This document shows positions 15,666-22,757 of a stretch of DNA of 22,757 bases, in pieces. The stretch lies in NCBI RefSeq assembly GCF_003471165.1, contig NZ_QRIL01000042.1:1-22757 (forward strand), given 5' to 3'. How positions within the stretch are numbered: the stretch's first letter is position 1; each line of letters opens with the position of its first letter. The notes below the pieces were generated by a model, which saw only the letters and a program-made list of their open reading frames with translations, searched no databases and was not told the DNA's origin. Source of the stretch: Ruminococcus sp. AM22-13 (lineage in GTDB: Bacteria; Bacillota; Clostridia; Lachnospirales; Lachnospiraceae). The translations under genes were made by a program, and so were the position numbers.

Positions 15666-16136
15666 TCAGTACAGATTCTTGACTTTAAAGTCTCGCTCTG
15701 CTTCTCTTCTCTGGTCTTTCTTCGCAATGTCCTGTCTCTTGTCGTAGAGCTTCTTACCTCGTGCCATACCGATTTCTACTTTTACCAGGCTGTCTTTGAA
15801 GTAAACTTTCAGCGGTACAAGAGTCAGACCTTTTTCTTTCAGTTTTGCTTCTATCTTATTGATTTCATATCTGTGAAGCAGGAGCTTACGGATTCTCAGC
15901 GGATCCTTATTAAAAATATTGCCTTTTTCATAAGGACTGATGTGCATTCCGTAAATGTAAACTTCTCCGTTCTCCACGCGGATAAAAGACTCTTTGATAC
16001 TGCATTTGCCCATACGCAGAGATTTTACCTCTGTTCCTGCAAGGGCAATACCTGCTTCATAAGTATCTTCTATAAAATAATCATGAAATGCCTTTTTATT
16101 ATTGGCAATCAGCTTCATTCCTTTTTTCTTTGCCAT
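15666..16136 (-). CDS. smpB: SsrA-binding protein SmpB
   Basis: A 156-residue tmRNA-binding protein required for trans-translation rescue of stalled ribosomes. Motifs: the OB-fold start [38 protein letters not shown], then [19 protein letters not shown], and the basic C-terminal tail [20 protein letters not shown] that enters the decoding site. The ATG at 16136 has GGAGG six bases upstream; the TTG at 16148 is part of that ribosome site. The tmRNA gene itself is not in the window. It follows rnr, its usual partner in mRNA and tmRNA quality control. Confidence 0.97.
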   Translation of the reverse strand: MAKKKGMKLIANNKKAFHDYFIEDTYEAGIALAGTEVKSLRMGKCSIKESFIRVENGEVYIYGMHISPYEKGNIFNKDPLRIRKLLLHRYEINKIEAKLKEKGLTLVPLKVYFKDSLVKVEIGMARGKKLYDKRQDIAKKDQRREAERDFKVKNLY

Positions 16137-16188
16137 AATATCCTCCAAGCCATTTTTATTCAGTTATAACATATTTATATAAAAACTT

Positions 16189-16225
16189 CCAGACAGAAAC
16201 TTTACTGTGATTTCATTTTGTCTGG
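16189..16225 (-). terminator. Hairpin terminator between rnr and smpB
   Basis: CCAGACA (16189-16195) and TGTCTGG (16219-16225) form a perfect stem with an inner GAAA/TTTC pairing. On the minus strand it is followed by AAGTTTTTATAT. It may terminate or attenuate rnr transcription before smpB. Confidence 0.55.
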
Positions 16226-16278
16226 CTCGCGCTGCATTTTTTTTACATTGAGTAGTATATAAATATCAAATAGCCTCT

Positions 16279-18687
16279 TTATTCCTCAATTTCATCATCT
16301 GTATCCCATATGTCAGAAACCAGCTCAAAATCCACTGTTTTCAGCATTTTGTCTGCATCTGCCACGCGAACACATACTTTATCTCCAAGCTTGTAAACCT
16401 TCTTTGTCATTTCGCCACGAAGTTCATAACTTTCCTGATCAAACACATAATAATCATCACGCAGTGTATTGACATGTACCAGACCCTCTACCGTATTCGG
16501 AAGCTCCACGTAAAGTCCCCATCCTGTAACGCCGGAAATGATTCCTTCGAATTCTTCCCCAAGATGATAAGACATATACTCTGCTTTCTTCAGCTTGTCT
16601 GATTCACGCTCTGCCTCATCTGCACGTCTTTCGCATACACTGGACTGTCTTGCAACCTCATCCAGAATCTCTTTGTAATGTTCGGTTCTGCCTTCACGCA
16701 TCAGGCGGCCTCTTAAGTTATCTTTGATGATTCTGTGGATCTGTAAATCCGGATAACGTCTGATTGGTGATGTAAAGTGACAATAATATTTCGCTGCCAG
16801 TCCGAAATGTCCGCTGCATTCTGTTGTATATTTCGCCTGTTTCATAGAGCGAAGCACCAGGCGGCTGATCATTGCTTCATTTGGAAGTCCCTCGATACTC
16901 TCAACGATCTGCTGGATTTCCTTTGGTGTGATCTCTTCCTTTGCTTTCTGAATCTTCACTCCCTGATTATGAAGAAGTGTCAGAAGACTCTCTACTTTCT
17001 CCGGATCCGGATTATCATGAGTTCTGTATACAAATGGAATCTCCTCTGTACAGTATTCCTGTGCCACTGTCTCATTTGCCATCAGCATAAAATCCTCAAT
17101 AATCTTCGTTGCCACATTTGCCTCGTATGGTTTTACATCAATGGCTTTTCCTGCGGCATTGAGAATGATCTTGCTTTCCGGAAAATCAAAATCAATGGAG
17201 CCTCTGTGGTGTCGGCTGCTTCGGATGATCTCAGACAATTCTTTCATCATAAAGAACATCGGAATCAGTGCTTCATATCTCTTCTTCGCATCCTCGTCCG
17301 CATCTTCAAGAATGTTCTTTACATCTGTATAGCACATTCTCTCATCTACGTTAATCACTGTCTCCGCAATCTGATGAGAAACTACCTTACCTTTTTCATT
17401 AATGTCCATCAAACAGCTTAATGCCAGTCTGTCCTGTCCCTGGTTCAGGGAACAGATTCCATTGGAAAGGCGTTCCGGCAGCATTGGCACAACGCGGTCT
17501 GCCAGATAAACACTGGTTCCCCGTTTCAGTGCTTCTCTGTCCAATGCACTGTTGTACTGAACATAGTTACTTACGTCTGCAATATGAACACCAAGATGAT
17601 AAATACCTCCCTCTTTTGACAGAGAGATGGCATCATCCAGATCCTTGGCATCTTCACCGTCAATAGTAACAGTCTGCAGATGTCTCAGGTCCAGTCTTCC
17701 ATCTCTGTCAGCATCCAGTACGTGATCCGGAACTCTCTGTGCCTGCTTCTGTACTTTCTCCGGAAATTCACTTGGAATTCCGAAGCTCTTGACGATTGCC
17801 AGAATATCTGTACCCGGTGTACGGATATTTCCCAGATTTTCTTTGATCTTGCCTTCCGGGTTCTTATTTTTTGAACCATAATCTGTGATCGTTGCGATTA
17901 CTTTATCCCCATTTTTAACTCCCGCAGCTTCTTTTCGCGGAATAAAAATGTCTTTGGAAAATTTCGGATTGTCACTGATCACAAACCCAAAGTCGCGGTT
18001 CAGCTGATAAGTTCCCACAATCTCCGGCATGCCTCGTTCCAGCACTTTCACAACAACACCTTCCTGACGTTTGCCTTCTTTCTGTCCGTCAAGGATGATG
18101 ATCCTTACCTTATCCTGATGCATAGCGGTTCCTGTGTAGGCTTCCGGGATAAAAATATCTTCGTCCTGTCCCTCAATCTCTACAAAGCCAAAGCCTTTCG
18201 GATGTCCGATAAAAGTTCCTTCTGCCGGAGTTCCTTCCAGATCTTCTTCACGATATCCTTCTCTTTCATCCCGAAAATCCCGTCCCCGATTCTTCCGGCG
18301 ATCCTTCTCCCGATTCCACTCTTTATCCCTGTCTTTGTTTCTGTCTTTTTTCTTATCTTTACTGTCTTTATCGTTTTTATCTTTATTCTTCTTATCTTTC
18401 TTCTTTTTTCCGAAATCTGCTTCATACTCATCTTTTCGGTCATCATAGTGGCGGTCATCTTTTTTCTTCTTCCACTTTCCTTTGACCTTCTCGTATCTGC
18501 CTTTGTGGTCTACAGACACCTTACCTTCGTCACAAAGCTCATCCAGAACATCGTACAGATCTTTTTTCTCCTCTTTTGAAAGTCTCAGAAGAGAAGAAAT
18601 CTCACGAAATCTCATTGGCTGATAAATGGGATCTCCCATCAGTTCAAGGACAAACTTCTTTCTGCGTTCTATATCTTTTCTACTCAT
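16279..18687 (-). CDS. rnr: Ribonuclease R with long charged N-terminal linker
   Basis: An 802-residue 3'-5' exoribonuclease that degrades structured RNA and works with SmpB/tmRNA. Order: a winged-helix N-terminal domain (about 1-66, RKKFVLELMGDPIYQPMRFR), a Lys/Asp/Arg-rich linker (about 68-150), two cold-shock domains (GTFIGHPKGFGFVEIEGQDE and GTYQLNRDFGFVISDNPKFS), the RNB catalytic domain with TIDGEDAKDLDDAISL (metal-binding aspartates at about 343-352), and an S1 domain (EEFEGIISGVTGWGLYVELP). The protein ends in an acidic tail, WDTDDEIEE. RNase R usually has its basic tract at the C-terminus; here the low-complexity basic/acidic segment is between the helix-turn-helix and the first OB fold, making the protein longer than usual. 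The ATG at 18687 follows an AAAGGAGAAAG site. Confidence 0.95.
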   Translation of the reverse strand: MSRKDIERRKKFVLELMGDPIYQPMRFREISSLLRLSKEEKKDLYDVLDELCDEGKVSVDHKGRYEKVKGKWKKKKDDRHYDDRKDEYEADFGKKKKDKKNKDKNDKDSKDKKKDRNKDRDKEWNREKDRRKNRGRDFRDEREGYREEDLEGTPAEGTFIGHPKGFGFVEIEGQDEDIFIPEAYTGTAMHQDKVRIIILDGQKEGKRQEGVVVKVLERGMPEIVGTYQLNRDFGFVISDNPKFSKDIFIPRKEAAGVKNGDKVIATITDYGSKNKNPEGKIKENLGNIRTPGTDILAIVKSFGIPSEFPEKVQKQAQRVPDHVLDADRDGRLDLRHLQTVTIDGEDAKDLDDAISLSKEGGIYHLGVHIADVSNYVQYNSALDREALKRGTSVYLADRVVPMLPERLSNGICSLNQGQDRLALSCLMDINEKGKVVSHQIAETVINVDERMCYTDVKNILEDADEDAKKRYEALIPMFFMMKELSEIIRSSRHHRGSIDFDFPESKIILNAAGKAIDVKPYEANVATKIIEDFMLMANETVAQEYCTEEIPFVYRTHDNPDPEKVESLLTLLHNQGVKIQKAKEEITPKEIQQIVESIEGLPNEAMISRLVLRSMKQAKYTTECSGHFGLAAKYYCHFTSPIRRYPDLQIHRIIKDNLRGRLMREGRTEHYKEILDEVARQSSVCERRADEAERESDKLKKAEYMSYHLGEEFEGIISGVTGWGLYVELPNTVEGLVHVNTLRDDYYVFDQESYELRGEMTKKVYKLGDKVCVRVADADKMLKTVDFELVSDIWDTDDEIEE

Positions 18688-18715
18688 CTTTCTCCTTTTA
18701 TTTCATTATAAACAA

Positions 18716-18744
18716 ATATTACCAGTGTACTGACCAATACTCAA
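18716..18744 (-). promoter_or_regulatory. Possible rnr promoter
   Basis: Minus strand: TTGAGT (18739-18744), a 17-bp spacer ending TGG, and TAATAT (18716-18721), an imperfect extended -10 about 30 bp before the rnr ATG. Placement after the secG terminator supports an independent start; the match itself is only moderate. Confidence 0.35.
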
Positions 18745-18795
18745 TTAACAACCCAGGAAGTATAACACACTCATGCAATTCAAATGACACAAAAA

Positions 18796-18820
18796 ACACC
18801 CTTGTACGTGACAAGAGTGT
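18796..18820 (-). terminator. Rho-independent terminator after secG
   Basis: ACACTCTTGT pairs with ACAAGGGTGT (minus strand) around the loop CACGT, followed by TTTTTTGTG. It ends the eno-secG transcript ahead of rnr. Confidence 0.8.
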
Positions 18821-18838
18821 TTCCAGTTTCTTACTCAA

Positions 18839-19075
18839 TTAACCAAGCATATTTAATGCTACAGATATTACGAAAAATAAAATTCCCATAATAGTGGTTG
18901 CCCTTACAAGTCCGCCCTCCATGGAACGTCCCTTGTTCTTACCCCAGTAAGTCTCTGCTGCTCCGGCAATAGCACCAAGTCCCTGCTGCTTGCCTTCCTG
19001 CATAAGAACTACTACTGTAAGAGCGATGCAATCTATTATGAAAATGATACTCAGAATGATCTTAACAATATGCAT
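18839..19075 (-). CDS. secG: Preprotein translocase subunit SecG
   Basis: A 78-residue membrane protein, a small subunit of the SecYEG channel. Two helices (about 4-24 and 56-76) flank a glycine-rich cytoplasmic loop with QEGKQQGLGAIAGAAETYWG and the conserved GRSMEGGLVRATT. The ATG at 19075 has a near-perfect AGGAGGTG seven bases upstream; the longer frame to 19138 is a spurious extension. It follows eno by 75 bp, probably as one transcript, and is followed by a clear terminator. The order secG-rnr-smpB is standard for Firmicutes. Confidence 0.95.
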   Translation of the reverse strand: MHIVKIILSIIFIIDCIALTVVVLMQEGKQQGLGAIAGAAETYWGKNKGRSMEGGLVRATTIMGILFFVISVALNMLG

Positions 19076-19150
19076 TTCGTTACACCTCCTAATCAACTGA
19101 GTTTCATTGTAACATAGCCGCAGAGGGATTTCAACCACATTTCCGAGTTT

Positions 19151-20488
19151 TTAACAGCTTTTTTCGCTCTTTTTAAAGGGATTTTCGTACACTGCAAGTT
19201 CTCCCAGCGTCTCATGGATCCGCAGGAGCTGGTTGTATTTTGCGTTTCTGTCCGAACGGCAGGGAGCTCCTGTCTTGATTTGTCCGGCTCCTGTGGCAAC
19301 TGCCAGATCTGCAATAAAAGCATCTTCTGATTCTCCGGAACGGTGCGAAATTACTGCTTTGTATCCTGCTTTTTGAGCCATTTCCACTGCATCCAAAGCT
19401 TCTGAAAGAGTTCCTATCTGGTTTACTTTTACCAGAATCGCATTGGCAGCTTCTAATTTGATTCCACAGGAAAGACGCTTAATATTAGTCACAAACAGAT
19501 CGTCTCCGACAAGCTGGATTCTATTTCCCAACCTTTCTGTCATCTGTTTCCATCCTTCCCAGTCATCTTCCTCCAGACCATCTTCAATAGAAACGATTGG
19601 AAATTTCTCGATCAGTTTCTCATAATATTCTATCATCTCCCCGGAATCTCTGAGAACTTCTTCTCCTTTCATCTGTCCTTCACCCGGAAAAACATATATG
19701 CCTCTTTCTTCATCATACAATTCACTGGCCGCCGCATCAATCGCAATGCAGATGTCTTTTTCCGGTTCATAGCCTGCTTTTTTTACCGCTTCTATGATCA
19801 GTTCCAGTACGCTTTCTGAATCCGGAAGGTCCGGTGCGAAACCGCCCTCGTCTCCAACTGCCGTCGACAGGTTCTTCTGTTTCAGAATGATTTTGAGAAA
19901 CTGATATACTTCTGCGCACATACGAATGGCTTCTTCCATATCTTTCGCACCGACCGGCATGATCATAAATTCCTGCAGATCTACGGTGTTATCCGCATGA
20001 CGTCCCCCGTTTAAGATATTCATCATCGGTACCGGCATCTGCCTGGTGTGGCATCCTCCCAGATATTGATACAGTGGAATACGAAGCGCCGCTGCTGCTG
20101 CCCTTGCCACTGCCATAGAGACTCCAAGTGCTGCATTCGCCCCGACGTTGCTTTTATTATCTGTACCGTCTGTCTCTATGATTTTCTTATCAATATAAGC
20201 CTGATTCAGGGCATTTTCCCCAAGAATGGCTTCTGCCAGTTTTATATTTACATTCTCTACTGCCTTACGAACGCTAAGTCCCGTATAGTATCCTTTCTCC
20301 CCGTCACGAAGTTCTACTGCCTCAAACTTCCCGGTAGATGCTCCGGAAGGGACGATTGCCCTTCCTGTATATCCATTGATTCCAATCACACCTTCTCCTA
20401 CTGTAACTTCGACTTCTACCGTAGGATTTCCTCTCGAATCCAGTACTTGTCTTGCGTGAACCCGTCTTACAGGCAGATAACGTAACAT
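19151..20488 (-). CDS. eno: Enolase
   Basis: A 445-residue glycolytic enzyme (2-phosphoglycerate to phosphoenolpyruvate). The N-terminal signature [17 protein letters not shown], the mobile loop [18 protein letters not shown], the metal/catalytic segments [14 protein letters not shown] and [25 protein letters not shown], the catalytic lysine in [14 protein letters not shown], and the phosphate-binding SHRSGESED are all there. Some normally strict positions differ: [11 protein letters not shown] instead of the usual [20 protein letters not shown] instead of HRSGETED, and [15 protein letters not shown] instead of TGAPSRTDRVAKYNQ. Catalytic residues look intact. A short insertion (GINGYTG) follows the first strand. 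The ATG at 20488 has AGGAGG upstream. It is a true enolase by motifs; it could be one of two paralogues in the genome. Confidence 0.95.
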   Translation of the reverse strand: MLRYLPVRRVHARQVLDSRGNPTVEVEVTVGEGVIGINGYTGRAIVPSGASTGKFEAVELRDGEKGYYTGLSVRKAVENVNIKLAEAILGENALNQAYIDKKIIETDGTDNKSNVGANAALGVSMAVARAAAAALRIPLYQYLGGCHTRQMPVPMMNILNGGRHADNTVDLQEFMIMPVGAKDMEEAIRMCAEVYQFLKIILKQKNLSTAVGDEGGFAPDLPDSESVLELIIEAVKKAGYEPEKDICIAIDAAASELYDEERGIYVFPGEGQMKGEEVLRDSGEMIEYYEKLIEKFPIVSIEDGLEEDDWEGWKQMTERLGNRIQLVGDDLFVTNIKRLSCGIKLEAANAILVKVNQIGTLSEALDAVEMAQKAGYKAVISHRSGESEDAFIADLAVATGAGQIKTGAPCRSDRNAKYNQLLRIHETLGELAVYENPFKKSEKSC

Positions 20489-20810
20489 ATTAGAACCTCC
20501 TGCTTCTGATATTTAACCGGATCAGGTAAATCCACTGCCCTGACTGCAAATAGAAATAATCAGCAAATATGGACTTGCCTGTATCCGTTTGACTTGCTTC
20601 ATAAACATATTTTTACCCAATGTTCTTCTTAGTATGCGCTGTTTAAACATATTCAATCGGATATTCGCAATTGAATCAGGGGACTTACTTGATTCGGTTA
20701 AAAAACACTGGTTATTTTTTGAGTTTATTATTATTTTCAGAATATTTTATTAGTATAAATCATTTTAATTATATCTTTTAAATATTTTTATAAATTTTCT
20801 ATTTTTATGC
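20489..20810. other. Gene-free leader of eno and AT-rich region before the repeat RNA
   Basis: The left half is the eno leader. It has two competing inverted repeats, ATTCAAT/ATTGAAT (about 20650-20675) and GAATCA/TGATTC just right of them, that could be an attenuator or a leader structure, and a string similar to the 3' end of TPP riboswitches without the rest of that motif. The right half (about 20700-20810) is very AT-rich and resembles an UP element for the promoter at 20811. No gene is supported; two short frames near 20510-20610 lack ribosome sites. Confidence 0.4.
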
Positions 20811-20839
20811 TTGACATTTCAATCTTTATCTGTTATATT
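20811..20839 (+). promoter_or_regulatory. Strong promoter of the repeat-containing RNA
   Basis: A perfect TTGACA (20811-20816), an exact 17-bp spacer ending TGT (extended -10), and TATATT (20834-20839). Upstream is a long A/T-rich tract, as in UP elements of very active promoters. Transcription should start near 20846. It is the best plus-strand promoter in the window and drives no ordinary gene. Confidence 0.8.
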
Positions 20840-20880
20840 AAGTTCATAAAACAAAAGGGATTACGAAAATAAAAAAAGAA

Positions 20881-21360
20881 AAGGAGTGAGACCACCGAAA
20901 ACATAACTTCTTCTTTATAATTTAAGAAAGTGAGGTACAGACCACCAGAATAGCTAAGTTTCAAATTCATGATTCATAATTTATGAAAGGCAGGTACGGA
21001 CCACCAAGAACTTAAAGTTTTAAATCCAATTAAGTTTTATAAGTTCCTATCAAACACAAGGAAGGTACAGTCCAATGAAAACCTAACGATTTACCTTATT
21101 TTAACTCATTAACTATTCCATATGAAGAAGGTACAGTCCAATGGAAATTTAATTTTTTAAATAACAACCAATCAATACAGGGAAGGTACAGTCCAATGAA
21201 AACTTAACGATTTACCCTATTTACATCTGATATAGCGAATCAGAGATATTAACAAGGAAGGTACAGACCAATGGGACAGTAAGTTTTAACATTTAATATT
21301 TCAGTTTTACATATAATTTCATAGAAAGTGAGGTATCATCCCTTGGATACAGAATCTTAA
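20881..21360 (+). repeat. Tandem array of eight imperfect SD/start/stop repeats
   Basis: Conserved boxes begin near 20881, 20930, 20989, 21060, 21126, 21181, 21256 and 21328. Units 1, 2, 3 and 8 form one subtype (mostly GAAAG-GAGGTA, then CCACC or CCCTT; units 2, 3 and 8 are preceded by ATAATTT). Units 4-7 form another (A-GAAGGTACAG-CCAATG). In units 4-7 the AUG is 9 bases after a GAAGG box and opens complete minigenes: M-K-T-stop (21075-21086), M-E-I-stop (21141-21152), M-K-T-stop (21196-21207) and M-G-Q-stop (21271-21282). In units 1, 2 and 8 a GTG in the purine box is in frame with the downstream stop. Unit 1 lacks exactly six bases of the core. Confidence 0.75.
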
Positions 21361-21363
21361 CAG

Positions 21364-21402
21364 GAGCCACGATAAGCAATAGATCGATGGCTCTTTTCTT
21401 TT
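21364..21402 (+). terminator. Rho-independent terminator of the repeat RNA
   Basis: GAGCCA (21364-21369) pairs with TGGCTC (21388-21393), extended by CGAT/ATCG with one bulged A, and is followed by TTTTCTTTT. It separates the repeat RNA from the pdaA-like gene, which starts 130 bp downstream. Confidence 0.85.
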
Positions 21403-21532
21403 ACATAATTTTCTTAAAATATCTACATTCAAATTATTCACCTGTTCTCATTGCTTACTGCCTTTCGCTTCTATCTTTCTTTTTTATCTCATATATTAAA
21501 GCAATACCATATATTTTGAGGTTCTCATCTCT

Positions 21533-22378
21533 ATGCGTCGCAAATACATATCACAAGTCAAATTTTTCTCAGCCAGATCTATAAGGATTTTTCTTTTATT
21601 CTTTATGTCTGCACTCATTGGATCGGCTGCCGGAAAGATCGTCTCTCACCATATCGCAAAACAATCCGCTCTCCCATCTTCCTCCCAAAGTTCCAACTGG
21701 GGGCTTAGCTTTCAGGAAGAAGGAAAACGTCCTGTGGGAAATGCCACGATTGAAGAGCTATCCCGGTATAATGCCTTTTATGCTGAAAACACTGAGGAGA
21801 AGAAAATCTATCTTACTTTTGATGCCGGCTATGAAAACGGAAATACACCCGCCATCCTGGATGCATTAAAAAAACATGAAGCCCCGGCTACATTTTTCGT
21901 TGTGGGAAATTTTATTTCTGAAAATCAGGAGCTGATAAAAAGGATGGAAGCCGAAGGACATATTGTTGGAAACCATACGATGACACATCCTGATATGTCA
22001 AAGATTTCCACGCAGGAATCTTTTCAAAAAGAACTGTCTGGTGTAGAAGATATTTATAAAGAAATTACCGGTAAGGAAATGACCAAATTCTACCGGCCGC
22101 CGCAGGGAATTTACAGTACCCTGAATCTGTCTATGGCCAAAGAGATGGGATATCATACCTTCTTCTGGAGTCTTGCTTATGTGGACTGGTATCAGGATAA
22201 TCAGCCAGATCCGCAGGAGGCTATCGAAAAGCTGACCAGACGAATTCATCCCGGTGCTATTGTTCTGCTGCATAGCACATCTTCTACTAACGCGCAGATT
22301 CTGGATGAACTCTTGAACAAGTGGGAAGATATGGGATATTCGTTCCATTCCTTAAATGAGCTGATTGAACATTCCTGA
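21533..22378 (+). CDS. pdaA: PdaA-like polysaccharide deacetylase (spore cortex)
   Basis: A 281-residue NodB-fold deacetylase with an N-terminal membrane anchor or signal (about 17-37, IRIFLLFFMSALIGSAAG). The NodB domain (about 90-275) has motif 1 as LTFDAGYENGNT, motif 2 as GNHTMTHPD, motif 3 as FYRPPQGIYS, and later WSLAYVDWYQDNQPD and IHPGAIVLLHS. The overall pattern matches B. subtilis PdaA, which de-N-acetylates muramic acid during muramic-delta-lactam formation in the spore cortex; PdaA has TFDNGYENG, so the Asn to Ala change at motif 1 is noteworthy. The start has GAGG about 11 bases upstream. It stands alone on the plus strand with terminators on both sides. A specific sporulation promoter could not be assigned. 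Confidence 0.88.
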   Translation: MRRKYISQVKFFSARSIRIFLLFFMSALIGSAAGKIVSHHIAKQSALPSSSQSSNWGLSFQEEGKRPVGNATIEELSRYNAFYAENTEEKKIYLTFDAGYENGNTPAILDALKKHEAPATFFVVGNFISENQELIKRMEAEGHIVGNHTMTHPDMSKISTQESFQKELSGVEDIYKEITGKEMTKFYRPPQGIYSTLNLSMAKEMGYHTFFWSLAYVDWYQDNQPDPQEAIEKLTRRIHPGAIVLLHSTSSTNAQILDELLNKWEDMGYSFHSLNELIEHS

Positions 22379-22433
22379 TCCCGTTCCCCGCATGCAAGAT
22401 TTTCATAATTGAAGCAAAAGTTAACTCTACCCA

Positions 22434-22485
22434 AAAAGGAGAGGCACTCAGCAGGATCTTTATCCTTCAGAGTACCTCTCCTTTT
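22434..22485. terminator. Bidirectional terminator between pdaA and the last gene
   Basis: AAAAGGAGAGG (22434-22444) pairs with CCTCTCCTTTT (22475-22485), then ACTC/GAGT and an inner AGGAT/ATCCT stem. The A-rich and T-rich flanks allow termination of the plus-strand pdaA and of the converging minus-strand gene. Confidence 0.85.
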
Positions 22486-22585
22486 GTTTATAAATCAATA
22501 CTTATGAGAATATCAATTTATGTTACGTTATGTGATTTTGTAACCGTCCTGCATTTTTACAGTTACGGTTCGTTTTTACAGATAA

Positions 22586-22757
22586 TTATTCAGCGTCTTC
22601 TGCTGCTTCAGTTTCTTCTGGCTCTTCTGTTGTTTCTTCGCTGTCTACAACTCCACCTTCAACTACCAGATCTTCCGGATCAATGTTGTCACCATAAACA
22701 GGTTTCAGAGTTTCGTGAATTATATCCTCACATGACTGAAGTCACGTGCTTCCAGAC
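22586..22757 (-). CDS. C-terminal end of an unidentified acidic protein, apparently frameshifted
   Basis: The minus frame ending at the TAA at 22586 reads ETLKPVYGDNIDPEDLVVEG, then GVVDSEE and a Glu/Thr/Ala-rich acidic tail ending EAAEDAE. It is the 3' end of a gene that starts outside the window. Going upstream the frame meets TGA at 22742-22744 without any start codon. In another frame the last bases read LEARDFSH; removing two bases (TG near 22727) would join the frames as LEARDFSHEDIIHETLKPVY, which looks natural. So there is a frameshift, a sequencing error or a decayed gene. The family is not recognised; the acidic, disordered tail is all that can be described. Confidence 0.5.

Larger units (their letters stand above)
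20846..21402 (+). ncRNA. Unrecognised ~560-nt RNA made of eight SD-like repeat units
   Basis: A self-contained transcription unit: promoter at 20811-20839, terminator at 21364-21402, and between them no ORF longer than a few codons, but eight repeats spaced 55-75 bp (about 48 for the first step). The shared core is A-GGTACAG-A/T-CCA followed by ATG or CCA/CCG, two to five codons and TAA or TAG. Units 2, 3 and 7 can form a small GGU/ACC hairpin. Units 4 and 6 are nearly identical over 40 bases, which indicates recent duplication. It does not match any riboswitch, tmRNA, 6S, RNase P, SRP or OLE/ROOL/GOLLD-type RNA that I know. It could be a ribosome- or protein-binding RNA, a polycistron of minigenes, or a regulatory leader ending before the pdaA-like gene. 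Confidence 0.65.

Noticed and set aside
20490..20545. TPP-riboswitch-like 3' string (ACCTGATCCGGTTAA...) on the minus strand just before eno
   Set aside because: The 5' half with CTGAGA and the closing P1 stem are absent, and eno is not a thiamine gene; probably coincidence.
20881..21360. CRISPR array
   Set aside because: The repeats are imperfect, short-cored and unevenly spaced, with AT-rich non-unique spacers, a sigma-A-type promoter and a terminator; no cas genes are present.
20881..21360. Iterons of a replication or partition origin
   Set aside because: No replication or partition gene is adjacent, and the array lies precisely between a promoter and a rho-independent terminator on one strand, which fits an RNA.

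Overview
The window reads as the chromosome of a low-to-mid GC, endospore-forming Firmicute, most likely a Lachnospiraceae member close to Blautia or the Ruminococcus gnavus group. This rests on gene order (eno-secG-rnr-smpB; pyrH-frr-uppS-cdsA-dxr-rseP), on a PdaA-type spore-cortex deacetylase, on the style of the proteins, and on strong AGGAGG ribosome sites. No sequence search was possible, so the taxonomic call is an inference. Almost all genes are on the minus strand and are read from right to left.

Left part (1-6430). A DUF554 membrane protein is followed by a decayed pseudogene. Next is a compact locus (about 1400-1680) with the full architecture of a par/Fst-type type I toxin-antitoxin: a roughly 30-residue hydrophobic toxin, two near-identical direct repeats, a shared hairpin terminator and a strong convergent promoter for a roughly 65-nt antisense RNA. 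Then comes a potassium module: a KdpE-like regulator, a shortened KdpD-like kinase with its own promoter, and a KtrA/KtrB (TrkA/TrkH) uptake system.

Middle (6330-16140). This holds a truncated N-terminal fragment of a helical-repeat (LuxR-type) regulator beside a dispersed 33-bp repeat, and a membrane diguanylate cyclase. The housekeeping cluster pyrH, frr, uppS, cdsA, dxr, rseP links UMP synthesis, ribosome recycling, undecaprenyl and phospholipid precursors, isoprenoid synthesis and regulated intramembrane proteolysis. A serine/aspartate/glycine-rich lipoprotein precedes it, and smpB (trans-translation) stands upstream of that.

Right part (16190-22757). rnr (RNase R, with an unusual charged N-terminal linker), secG and a slightly divergent enolase are on the minus strand. 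The roughly 1-kb stretch between eno and the plus-strand pdaA-like gene is not empty. It holds a stand-alone plus-strand transcription unit: a near-consensus extended -10 promoter behind an AT-rich tract, eight imperfect repeats spaced 55-75 bp, and a rho-independent terminator. Each repeat has a Shine-Dalgarno-like box, a conserved GGTACAG-CCA core and a stop codon a few codons later. Four units form complete AUG-two-codon-stop minigenes. I do not recognise this RNA, and it is the best candidate here for an undescribed system. The window ends in the acidic C-terminus of an unidentified minus-strand protein that appears frameshifted near the edge.
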